From NCBI GenBank assembly GCA_020853615.1, contig JADYYO010000061.1:1-32722 (forward strand): a stretch of 32,722 nucleotides of DNA, written 5' to 3'. This stretch comes from Thermomicrobiales bacterium. Its GTDB lineage: Bacteria; Chloroflexota; Chloroflexia; Thermomicrobiales; UBA6265. The notes under the pieces were generated by a model. The model made no database searches. It worked only from the letters and a program-made list of their open reading frames with translations, and was not told the DNA's origin. Both the position numbers and the translations under genes were made by a program. This document shows, one piece after another, positions 7,703-14,502 of the stretch. Numbering within the stretch: the first letter of the stretch is position 1; each line of letters opens with the position of its first letter.

Positions 7703-8843
7703 GGCCGCTTACCTCGACTTCGCGCCATTGCGGTGTCTCTTCCACGCCGCCCGGCATCGCTAGCGGGATGCGCTGCCCCGCATCGCGGTCGAAGAGGAGG
7801 AGCCGCTCAGGCGGCGCCGAGACCGTCGCCAGCGCATCGGGCTGCAAATCCTCGAAGGGCGTGACGACCGCGATCTGCTGGCTGCCGATCTGGATCGTCG
7901 CCTCGCGCTGCCGCCCCAGCGGCTCGACGACGTAGATCCGCCCCCGCAACGGGTGCATCCCCGGCTCCTCGCCGAATACGAGATCGCGCGGGCGCACGCC
8001 GAGCTCGACCGCCGCGCCCGAGGGGAGGTCGACCGGGCCGAGCGGCACGCGGACGAGCCCGTCCGGGGTCACGAAGGCGGCTTCGCCATCGCGCTGCTCG
8101 ATCTGGCCGCCGAGGAGGTTGATCTGCGGCTGCCCGAACGCCCTCGCCACGAAGACATCGACCGGACGGTGCCAGAGATCCTCCCGCGTGCCGACCTGCA
8201 CCAGCTTCCCCGCGCGCAGCACCGCGATTCGGTCGCCGAGCGCCAGCGCCTCGAGGTAGTCGTGGGTGACGTAGAGGCTCGTCGTCTGTTGCAGCTCCCC
8301 GAGCGACTTCAGCTCGGCGCGCATCGCCGCGCGCAGCTTGGCATCGAGGTGCGACAGCGGCTCATCGAGGAGGAGGACATCGGCCGGGCGGACCAGCACC
8401 CGCGCCAGCGCCACGCGTTGCCGCTGCCCGCCGGAGAGCTCGCCCGGCATCCGCTCCAGCAGATGGCCGATGCCGAGCGTCGCCGTGACCCGCTCGATCA
8501 GCGACTTCGCCTCGGCCGGCGGCAGGTAGTAGCGCTTCGAGCGGAGGGGAAAGGCGATATTGTCGAAGACCGTCTCCTGCGGATAGAGCGCGTAGTTCTC
8601 GAAGGCCATCGCCACCCGCCGCGCGTTCGGCTCGACGTCGGTGACGTCACGGCCGCCGATGAAGACGCGCCCGGCGGTCGGCGTCTCCAGCCCCGCCACG
8701 CACTTCAGCGTCGTCGTCTTGCCGGCGCCAGAGGGGCCGAGGAGGACGAAGAACTCGCCATCGCCGACATCGAGGTCGAGCCCGTCGAGCGCGACGAGCT
8801 TGCCGAATTCCTTGCGCACCCCGCGCACTTCGAGCGTCGCCAC
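7695..8843 (-). CDS. CUT1 ABC transporter ATP-binding protein (MalK/UgpC/GlpS-like), first of two
   Basis: The 382-residue ATPase carries Walker A LLGPSGAGKTTTLK, signature LSGGQRQRVALARVL, Walker B VLLLDEPLSHLDA, H-loop VTHDYLEALALGDRI, and the C-terminal regulatory domain (ELGVRPRDLVFGE). Like its partner, its Q-loop reads AFENYALYP, with glutamate in the glutamine position. It begins three bases after the stop of the upstream permease and overlaps the next ATPase by eight bases, so it is firmly in the operon. The two ATPases share the fold but differ widely in sequence, which points to an old paralogous pair rather than a recent tandem copy. Substrate not readable from the ATPase. Confidence 0.9.
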   Translation of the reverse strand: MATLEVRGVRKEFGKLVALDGLDLDVGDGEFFVLLGPSGAGKTTTLKCVAGLETPTAGRVFIGGRDVTDVEPNARRVAMAFENYALYPQETVFDNIAFPLRSKRYYLPPAEAKSLIERVTATLGIGHLLERMPGELSGGQRQRVALARVLVRPADVLLLDEPLSHLDAKLRAAMRAELKSLGELQQTTSLYVTHDYLEALALGDRIAVLRAGKLVQVGTREDLWHRPVDVFVARAFGQPQINLLGGQIEQRDGEAAFVTPDGLVRVPLGPVDLPSGAAVELGVRPRDLVFGEEPGMHPLRGRIYVVEPLGRQREATIQIGSQQIAVVTPFEDLQPDALATVSAPPERLLLFDRDAGQRIPLAMPGGVEETPQWREVEVSGRG

Positions 8844-8846
8844 CCA

Positions 8847-9734
8847 CTACCCCTTCACGGCGCCGAACGTCAGTCCGCGCACGAGATAGCGCTGAATGGA
8901 GAGCGCGAGGAGGAGCGGCGGGATCAGCGCGATCAGCGCCGCCGCGGCGGTCAGGTTGTAGCGCGGCGTGGCGCCGCCCATGAAGGAGAGGGCGCCGACC
9001 GTCACCGTCTGCGCGTTGCTCCCGGTCAGGATGAAGGGGAAGATGAAGGAGTTCCAGGCGAAGATGAAGGCGAGGAGCGCGGCGGCGGCCATCCCCGGCT
9101 TCACCAGCGGCAGCGCCACTTTCACGAAGGCCTGCGGCCGGGAGTAGCCGTCGAGCAGGGCCGACTGCTCCAGCTCCGGCGTCAGGTCCTGGAAGTAGGA
9201 GCGGAGGATCCAGACGATCAGCGGCAGGGTGATCAACTGGTAGACCCAGATCAGCCCGAGGTGCGTATCGAAGAGGCCGATCCGCTGGTAAATAACATAA
9301 ATCGGAATGATCACCATCAGCTCCGGGGCGAAGCGGAAGGAGAGGAGGGTGAAAAGGAGGCTCTCGCCCCCCTTGAACTGGTAGCGGGCGAAGGCGTAGG
9401 CCGCCGGCACCCCGACCAGCAGCGAGATGAGGACCGCCCCGAAGGAGACGATCAGGCTGTTGATGAAGAAGCGGACGAAGGGGACGCTGCCGGAGGCGTC
9501 GAGCCCGAGCACCGCGCGGTAGGAATCGAGCGTCGGCGTGAACCGGAAGTAGGTGGTGAAGAGTTGATCCGGCGTCTTCAACGAGAGGAGAAGCATCCAG
9601 ACGAGCGGGAAGAGGGCGAAGATGAAGTAGACGATGGTGAGGAGATCGAGCGCGATGCCGCCGACGCTCCATCGCCGCGTGGCCGCCCGCTCCTCCTGCT
9701 CCGCCAGGACCGGGTTCGCCTCGATCGCTGCCAT
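8847..9734 (-). CDS. Carbohydrate ABC transporter permease, CUT1 MalG-like
   Basis: This 295-residue inner-membrane permease has six hydrophobic segments, the first at about residues 25-55 (LLTIVYFIFALFPLVWMLLLSL). The coupling-loop EAA motif is SALLDGYSRPQAFVKVALPLVKPGMAAAALLAFIFAWNSFIFP, with the conserved glycine and PLxxPG. The WNSFIFP end is typical of MalG-type subunits. GGGAGCC upstream of the ATG supports the start. It forms the channel with the MalF-like permease encoded upstream; the two genes are separated by a 200-base insert of REP-like repeats. Confidence 0.9.
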   Translation of the reverse strand: MAAIEANPVLAEQEERAATRRWSVGGIALDLLTIVYFIFALFPLVWMLLLSLKTPDQLFTTYFRFTPTLDSYRAVLGLDASGSVPFVRFFINSLIVSFGAVLISLLVGVPAAYAFARYQFKGGESLLFTLLSFRFAPELMVIIPIYVIYQRIGLFDTHLGLIWVYQLITLPLIVWILRSYFQDLTPELEQSALLDGYSRPQAFVKVALPLVKPGMAAAALLAFIFAWNSFIFPFILTGSNAQTVTVGALSFMGGATPRYNLTAAAALIALIPPLLLALSIQRYLVRGLTFGAVKG

Positions 9735-9934
9735 TAGCTGGCTCCCATGCTGGAAACGCCCGACCGGCCGTAAGGGCGACGCCTGCGTCGCGCGGGCTGA
9801 TCCGCCGCGACTGTCAATCCTGGCGACGGGGTTGCCTGGAGGTGAACGCCCTGGTATGGGGCTCGGGCGACGCCTGCGTCGCCCCTACGCGTGGATACGC
9901 ATGGAGAGACGAGTTCCATCACTATCACGCCCAC
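9735..9934. other. Repeat-filled gap inside the ABC operon
   Basis: Two hundred bases separate the two permease genes, unusual in an operon whose other junctions are overlaps or a few bases. Most of the gap is the inverted pair of REP-like hairpins at 9770-9888. I see no ORF that stands out. Confidence 0.6.
9770..9888 (-). repeat. REP-like hairpin pair with GTAA/CTAC feet (BIME-like), operon copy
   Basis: At the left is GTAA followed by GGGCGACGCCTGCGTCGCGC. At the right is GGGCGACGCCTGCGTCGCCC followed by CTAC (GTAG plus hairpin on the other strand). Between them CGCGGGCTGATCCGCCGCGACTG and GGGTTGCC recur almost unchanged at 32021-32136, next to the RAYT remnant. Hairpins with a GTAG foot are the signature of REPs served by RAYT transposases (family knowledge). 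Confidence 0.8.
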
Positions 9935-10867
9935 TCAAACCCCCGCCGCGCGGGCCTGCGCCTTCGCCAGAACCTTGATCAGGCCGAAGGTCGCGAGGTA
10001 GACGACAAACCAGAGGATGAGCATGTAGGTCTGCCCGATCGAGAAGTTCGAGAAGGGGATGGCGTCCTGATAGGCCTGAATCTGCAGCGCCATCGTCGCG
10101 TTGCCGGGACCGCCCCCGGTCAGGGCGAAGATCACGTCGAAGACCTTCAGCGAGTCCATCAGCCGGAAGATGACCGCGACCAGAATATAGGGCCAGAGCA
10201 TCGGCAGCGTCAGATTGCGGAAGGTGAACCAGAAGCTCGCCCCCTCAACCGCCGCCGCCTCGAACGGGGCGCGTGGCAAGGAGCGCAAGCCGGCAAGCAC
10301 CAGCAGCGCGACAAACGGGGTGAAGATCCAGACGTCGATCAGGATGACGGAGAACATCGCCATCGCCGGCGTGTCGGTCCACGCCTGATTGCCGAGGCCG
10401 ATCGGCGAGAGGACGTAGTTGAGGATGCCGACGCTCGGCTGCATCATCAGCCGCCACATGATGGTGGCGATGATCGGGGCGACCATCAGCGGCAGGATCA
10501 GGAAGCGCTCCAGCGTACGGCTGACGAGGCTGCTGCGCGCCAGGAGGAGGGCGATAGCCACCCCCAGCACCGTCTCGACGAGGGTCGCGCCGATGGCGAA
10601 CTTCGCCGTCACGCCGACGCTGTGCCAGAACTTGTCGTCGGTCAGGATCCGCTCGAAGTTGCGGAAGCCGATGAACTCCGGGTTCGGCCGGGTCGCCTTG
10701 TAGTTCTGGAAGGCGTAGATCGCGCCCTGGACGAAGGGATAGAGGATGCCGATCGTCAGCGCGACCGCCGGGATGACCAGCAGATACGGGCGCGCCGAAC
10801 GCCGCCACGCCGGCAGGAGCCCGTCGTTTGCCTGTTCCGTTGGGGCGAGCGCCGTGCCGCCACGCAT
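9935..10867 (-). CDS. Carbohydrate ABC transporter permease, CUT1 MalF-like
   Basis: The 310-residue permease has six membrane segments, beginning with PYLLVIPAVALTIGILYPFVQGAIYAF (residues 27-53). The EAA loop is FEAAAVEGASFWFTFRNLTLPMLWPYILVAVIFRLMDSLKVFDVIFALTGGGPG; the final TGGGPG stretch is the usual MalF/UgpA mark. AGGATTCGGGA upstream of the ATG is a plausible ribosome-binding site. It pairs with the MalG-like permease and receives substrate from the binding protein encoded just upstream. A 13-bp perfect hairpin separates it from the binding-protein gene. Confidence 0.9.
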   Translation of the reverse strand: MRGGTALAPTEQANDGLLPAWRRSARPYLLVIPAVALTIGILYPFVQGAIYAFQNYKATRPNPEFIGFRNFERILTDDKFWHSVGVTAKFAIGATLVETVLGVAIALLLARSSLVSRTLERFLILPLMVAPIIATIMWRLMMQPSVGILNYVLSPIGLGNQAWTDTPAMAMFSVILIDVWIFTPFVALLVLAGLRSLPRAPFEAAAVEGASFWFTFRNLTLPMLWPYILVAVIFRLMDSLKVFDVIFALTGGGPGNATMALQIQAYQDAIPFSNFSIGQTYMLILWFVVYLATFGLIKVLAKAQARAAGV

Positions 10868-10900
10868 TCCCGAATCCTAGCCGATCCCGTCATGAAACGG

Positions 10901-10929
10901 GGTCGCCGGCTCCGCTGGAGCCGGCGACC
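10901..10929 (-). terminator. Perfect 13-bp hairpin between solute-binding and permease genes
   Basis: GGTCGCCGGCTCC and GGAGCCGGCGACC pair perfectly around a three-base loop, 19 bases after the binding-protein stop. No T-tract follows on either strand. The position suits a partial terminator or 3'-end stabiliser that lets the binding protein be made in excess over the membrane parts, as known for mal-type operons; that role is inferred. Confidence 0.6.
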
Positions 10930-10948
10930 GATCGCACGATCCGCGCGG

Positions 10949-12397
10949 CTACTCCGTCGCCTGCTGGATCTCCTCGACGAGGGCGTCGAGCGTCTGCTTG
11001 GCATCGGCGCCACCGTAGATCTCCTGCAGCGCCCCGGCCCAGAGGGTGGTGGCGTCGAAGAACTGCGGCTGCGGCGTGAAGAGGATCTTGGTGTCGTCGA
11101 TGATCGCGTTGAAGGTCTCGAGGAAGTTCTGATTCCCCTTCATCTTGTCGATGAACTCGGGATCGTCGACGATCGAGCGGCGGACCGGGTCGACCATGTT
11201 CCCCTCGAGCGCCGCGTAGCGGAGGTGGTCCTTGCCGGTCGCCCACTGCAGGAAGGTCCAGGTCGCCGGCTTGTTCTGCGACTTGGCGTTCATCCCCAGT
11301 GACCAGATCCACTGGTTGGTGAGAAGCGAGCCGTCCGGTCCCTTCGGCCCGGTGTGCCAGGCGATCTTGCCGGCGCTGGCGCTGCCGCCCGGCTGGTTCT
11401 GGAAATAGGCGAGGATGTCGGCGTCGTAGATCATCGCCGCCTTGCCCGCGCCGAGGTCGGTGCCGACCTCGTACCAGTAGTAGTTCGTCCAGTTCGCCGG
11501 GCCGGACTGCTTCATCATCTTGGCCCACTTGTCGGTGAAGTCGACCGCGATGTCGGAGTTCATGACCGGCACGAGGACATCGTTCTGCAGCTCGAAGTCC
11601 TTGGCCCCCTCGCGCGAGTACTGGGTCATGAAGCCGGGGTGGATCGTCGCCCACTGTCGCGCGCCGCGGGTGGCGATGCCGTACATCCCCTCGTACCCGG
11701 CGCCGGGCGCGTCCTTCGTCAGCTTGGCGGCCAGCTCGACCAGCTCATCCATCGTCTCGGCCGGCTTGACGCCGAGCTTGTCGAAGACCTCAGCGTTGTA
11801 GGAGACGGTGTTCGCCTCGAAGCCCCACGGCAGCGCGTACTGTCCGCCGCTGCCGAGCGGCTCGCCGACGACGAGGCTCCAGTTATCGGAGGTGCGCAGG
11901 TTCGGCAGGACGTCTTCCCAGTCGTACTCGGGATTGGTCGCCGAGGCGTTCTGGATCCAGGGGCTCATGTCCTCCAGCCAGCCCGGAGGCCCATACTGCC
12001 AGACCATGTAGGCGCCGAGCATGAAGGCGTCGTAGGTCGCCTGCCCCGACTGCAGATCGACGGTGAGCTTGTCGAAGTAGTTGGTCTCCGGGAAGGTGTC
12101 CTGCTGGACCGTGATCCCGGTCAGGTCCTGGAAGGTCTGCAGATTCGCCTTCAGCGCGTCGGAGTAGGGGTGCTCGTTGAGGAGGACCTTGATCGTCGCG
12201 CCGTCGTAGCGCTTCCAGTCGAAGTCGCCGGTGACGTCCGCGGCCGCGCTGTCCTGCGCCGCGGCCGGGAAGTGCAAGCCGGCCATCCCGGTCATCGCCA
12301 GCGCCGCGCCGGCGCCGAGTCCGGCCTGCAGTGCGCGGCGCCGGGAAAGGCGACGCCCCAGCGTGTCAGTCAACGACGACCGATATCCACGAGGCAT
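10949..12397 (-). CDS. Extracellular solute-binding protein, CUT1 sugar/polyol ABC transporter
   Basis: This 482-residue secreted protein starts with a twin-arginine type signal (RRLSRRRALQAGLGAGAALAMTGMAG, cleavage probably after AAAQ). No lipobox cysteine is visible, so it is either released or held by an uncleaved signal. The body matches family 1 solute-binding proteins: DGATIKVLLNEHPY, FQDLTGITVQ, YDAFMLGAYMVWQYG, LPWGFEANTVSYNAEVFDKLGV and AAMIYDADILAYFQN. It should capture the substrate outside the cell for the two permeases. GAGAGGAG upstream of ATG makes a strong ribosome-binding site. It is the first gene of the - strand operon and faces the DeoR-family gene across a 446-base control region. 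A C4 polyol or sugar acid is a reasonable but unproved ligand. Confidence 0.9.
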   Translation of the reverse strand: MPRGYRSSLTDTLGRRLSRRRALQAGLGAGAALAMTGMAGLHFPAAAQDSAAADVTGDFDWKRYDGATIKVLLNEHPYSDALKANLQTFQDLTGITVQQDTFPETNYFDKLTVDLQSGQATYDAFMLGAYMVWQYGPPGWLEDMSPWIQNASATNPEYDWEDVLPNLRTSDNWSLVVGEPLGSGGQYALPWGFEANTVSYNAEVFDKLGVKPAETMDELVELAAKLTKDAPGAGYEGMYGIATRGARQWATIHPGFMTQYSREGAKDFELQNDVLVPVMNSDIAVDFTDKWAKMMKQSGPANWTNYYWYEVGTDLGAGKAAMIYDADILAYFQNQPGGSASAGKIAWHTGPKGPDGSLLTNQWIWSLGMNAKSQNKPATWTFLQWATGKDHLRYAALEGNMVDPVRRSIVDDPEFIDKMKGNQNFLETFNAIIDDTKILFTPQPQFFDATTLWAGALQEIYGGADAKQTLDALVEEIQQATE

Positions 12398-12495
12398 GCG
12401 GAACTCCTCTCATCTCGACGCCCTGACCACGCGGTCAGCGGGCCGTACGCGGAACGGAGAACCTGGAGCGCGAGATCGCTCCCGAACGCGCCGCT

Positions 12496-12520
12496 ATCAC
12501 GGATATGTGTGATGATTTCA
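12496..12520 (-). promoter_or_regulatory. Putative DeoR-family operator, ABC-operon side
   Basis: The site reads ATCAC-N8-GTGAT followed by GATTTCA. A closely similar arrangement in reverse complement occurs at 12754-12780 on the DeoR side. Paired, matching sites in a divergent region beside a regulator gene are what an autoregulated DeoR-family repressor would need. The assignment is inference from position and similarity. Confidence 0.5.
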
Positions 12521-12629
12521 CTCTAGCATGGGGGAAAGAGGAGGGCAAGACCTCCAGGTGGCAATCGCGAGCGGCCAGCGGTGGCTACGCGCGTTCAAGA
12601 TCACAAGCCGCGTTGGTTTTCAGTGCCCA

Positions 12630-12693
12630 GGGCACGCCATGGCGTGCCCCTATAAAAGGCGTGCATCGGGTAGGGGCACGGCATGCCGTGCCC
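12630..12693. repeat. REP-like inverted pair of 20-bp perfect palindromes with CTAT/GTAG feet
   Basis: GGGCACGCCATGGCGTGCCC followed by CTAT, then 16 bases, then GTAG followed by GGGCACGGCATGCCGTGCCC. Both 20-mers are perfect palindromes, and the tetranucleotides face each other. The plan (GTAG plus GGGC-start hairpin) matches the REP copies at 9770-9888 and 32113-32136, although the stems differ in sequence. A decayed third palindrome (GCGGCATGCCGC) follows directly. Confidence 0.8.
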
Positions 12694-12753
12694 AGTTGCG
12701 GCATGCCGCGCCCAATCAGGGAAGAACGCCGCGCCTCCCGACGACAGATGCTA

Positions 12754-12780
12754 TGATGAAATCACAGATGCTCATGTGAT
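12754..12780 (+). promoter_or_regulatory. Putative DeoR-family operator, regulator side
   Basis: TGATGAAATCACAGATGCTCATGTGAT contains ATCAC-N10-GTGAT. Its reverse complement (ATCAC...TGTGATTTCATCA) lines up with the site at 12496-12520. It lies 64 bases upstream of the regulator start and overlaps a possible -10 (TATGAT), as expected for autorepression. Confidence 0.5.
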
Positions 12781-12843
12781 CTTTGCGATGGCCCCAACGC
12801 GCTGCCACGGGAGCTGACGAGTGGACGAACGCGAGGCAGGTCG

Positions 12844-13665
12844 ATGACCGCATCCCTGGAGCGGCAGGCAGAGAGCGCCTCGCGGCCCGCCATGCCTGGG
12901 CTCAGCCCGAGCGCGCGCCGCGAGCAGATTGCCGCCATCGTCCTCGCTAACGAGGCGGTCTCTGCCCGCGAGCTGGCCGAGCGCTTCGCCGTCAGCGCGA
13001 TGACGATCCACCGCGACCTGGACGAGCTGGAGCAGCAGGGAGTTCTGCGCAAGACGCGCGGCGGCGCCACGCCCCAGCCCTCCAGCCTCTTCGAGAGCAA
13101 TGTCCGCTACCGGCTGGCGACGGCCCGGGAGGAGAAGGCGGCACTGGCCCGCTACACCCTCCCTCGGATCGAGCCGGGCCAGGCCGTCCTGCTCGACGAC
13201 GCCACGACGACGCTCGCCCTCGCCCCGCTGCTGCCCGATATCGCGCCGCTGACCGTGATCACCAACTACTTGGCGACGATCCAGATCCTGCACGATGCCC
13301 CGGGGATCCGGCTGATCGCGCTCGGCGGCGAATACTCCCCGAGCCACAACTCGTTTATCGGCATTGTCTGCGAGGACGCGATCGCCTCGCTGCGGGCCGA
13401 TGTCTTCATCATGTCGACCTCGGCCGTGGCCAACGGCATCGCCTATCACCAGGAGCAGGAGATCGTCGCCGTCAAGCGGGCGATGTTGCGCGCGGCGAAC
13501 CGGAGCATCCTCCTGATCGATCACGGCAAGCTGGGCAAGACCGCGCTGCACCGGCTCGCGCCCCTCACCGATTTCGATCTCGTCGTCGTCGACGACGGTG
13601 TGGACGCCGCGGGATTGCGCATTCTGGAAGAAGCGAAAGTGCCCTTCGCGGTCGCCCCGCGCTGA
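12844..13665 (+). CDS. DeoR/GlpR-family transcriptional regulator
   Basis: The 273-residue protein has the DeoR N-terminal winged helix-turn-helix (RREQIAAIVLANEAVSARELAERFAVSAMTIHRDLDELEQQGVLRKTRGGA, residues 20-75) and the DeoRC sugar-phosphate sensor domain (VLLDDATTTLALAP, TVITNYLATIQIL, IRLIALGGEYSP, ADVFIMSTSAV, SILLIDHGKLGK). DeoRC domains usually bind a phosphorylated sugar made by the pathway they control. It opens a + strand operon with a HAD phosphatase, a DhaK-DhaL kinase and an RpiB-like isomerase, and faces the ABC operon. It is therefore the likely local repressor of the C4-sugar genes, perhaps sensing erythrulose or erythrose phosphate. A start a few codons upstream cannot be excluded. 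Confidence 0.9.
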   Translation: MTASLERQAESASRPAMPGLSPSARREQIAAIVLANEAVSARELAERFAVSAMTIHRDLDELEQQGVLRKTRGGATPQPSSLFESNVRYRLATAREEKAALARYTLPRIEPGQAVLLDDATTTLALAPLLPDIAPLTVITNYLATIQILHDAPGIRLIALGGEYSPSHNSFIGIVCEDAIASLRADVFIMSTSAVANGIAYHQEQEIVAVKRAMLRAANRSILLIDHGKLGKTALHRLAPLTDFDLVVVDDGVDAAGLRILEEAKVPFAVAPR

Positions 13666-13713
13666 TGCCGGGGCGCGTTGCCGCGTGAGCGGGGCTCGAT
13701 CCAGGGGGAAGAG

Positions 13714-14478
13714 ATGGTGAATTCCGACGTCGCGCGCTTCGATGGCGTCGTCTTCGACCTCGATGGGGTGCTGGTCGAATCGGAGCATCTCTGGGAGGAG
13801 AACTGGACCCGGCATTCGGCCGAGAACGACTACGCGTGGCAGCCGTCCGACACCGCCACCGTGCAGGGTATGAGCGTCCCCGAGTGGTCAGGCTACATGG
13901 CCGAGCGGATCGGGCGGGGCACGCCCGAGGAGATCGCCACCTCGGTCATCGACGGCATGATCGGCGCGTTGCACGGGGGCCGGGTCGACCTTCTGCCGGG
14001 CGCGCGCGAGATGGTCATCACGGTCGCCGGGCGCGTCCCGGTCGCGGTCGCCTCCTCCGCGCCGCGACGGCTGATCGAGGCGGTGCTGGAGGCGGTCGAT
14101 CTGATGCCGCATTTCAGCGCCTACGTCTCCAGCGAAGAAGTGTCGCGCGGCAAGCCGTCGCCCGACGTCTATGAGGAGGCCGCCCGCCGCATCGGCATCG
14201 ACCCCGAACGCTGCGCGGGGGTCGAAGATTCGAGCAACGGCATTCGGGCCGCGGCCGCCGCCGGCATGACCGTGATCGCCATCCCGAATCCGGTCTACCC
14301 GCCCAAACCCGACGCCCTTGCGCTTTGTGCGAAGATCGCCGCATCGCCGGACGACGTGCGCCGCTACCTGCTCGAGCGCCTGCCGAGCGAGTCGAGGAGT
14401 CGAGGAGTTGAGAAGAAGTCGGAAGTCGTGAGTCGGAAGCCAAAGGCCAAGAGCCAGAAGCTAACAGCCGACAGCTGA
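13714..14478 (+). CDS. HAD superfamily hydrolase (phosphatase / beta-phosphoglucomutase-like, subfamily IA)
   Basis: The 254-residue protein carries HAD motif I FDLDGVLVESEHLW (nucleophile Asp and acid/base Asp), motif II VASSAPRR, motif III lysine in GKPSPDVYEEAARRIG and motif IV GVEDSSNGIRAAAAAGM. This is the HAD-IA layout with an alpha-helical cap, typical of small sugar-phosphate phosphatases. The ATG at 13714 is chosen because GGGGGAAGAG lies just upstream; the ORF-track start at 13678 lacks one. The last 25 or so residues (SESRSRGVEKKSEVVSRKPKAKSQKLTADS) are encoded by a low-complexity repeat and look like read-through into repeat DNA. It probably detoxifies or recycles a C4 sugar phosphate; substrate unknown. 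Confidence 0.85.
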   Translation: MVNSDVARFDGVVFDLDGVLVESEHLWEENWTRHSAENDYAWQPSDTATVQGMSVPEWSGYMAERIGRGTPEEIATSVIDGMIGALHGGRVDLLPGAREMVITVAGRVPVAVASSAPRRLIEAVLEAVDLMPHFSAYVSSEEVSRGKPSPDVYEEAARRIGIDPERCAGVEDSSNGIRAAAAAGMTVIAIPNPVYPPKPDALALCAKIAASPDDVRRYLLERLPSESRSRGVEKKSEVVSRKPKAKSQKLTADS

Positions 14479-14491
14479 TAGCTGATAGCCG
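14392..14491 (+). repeat. Low-complexity repeat GAGTCGAGGAGTCGAG ... AGCTGATAGCTGATAGC
   Basis: The tract mixes GAGTCGAG, AGTCGTGAGTCGGAAGCC and tandem AGCTGAT units and is purine-rich, unlike the coding DNA around it. It straddles the end of the HAD gene and supplies its last codons and stop. This kind of degenerate tract is common between genes in related genomes (from memory). Confidence 0.6.
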
Positions 14492-14502
14492 CGGGGGAAG
14501 CG

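Larger units (their letters stand above)
12398..12843. other. Divergent control region between ABC operon and DeoR operon
   Basis: The 446 bases contain no convincing gene. They hold two similar operator-like sites (12496-12520 and 12754-12780) near the ends facing each operon, and between them a REP-like pair of perfect palindromes (12630-12693). TATGAT at 12752-12757 could be a -10 for the DeoR gene but has no good -35. Confidence 0.6.

Noticed and set aside
7953-9737. 594-aa + strand ORF antisense to the ABC ATPase and permease genes
   Set aside because: Composition is a charged Arg/Glu/Asp/Gln-rich string typical of GC-rich shadow frames, with no family motif; the opposite strand carries clear ATPase and permease genes.
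9842-11302. 486-aa + strand ORF opposite the MalF-like permease and binding-protein genes
   Set aside because: Shadow frame: low-complexity charged translation, and the opposite strand has unmistakable transporter genes.
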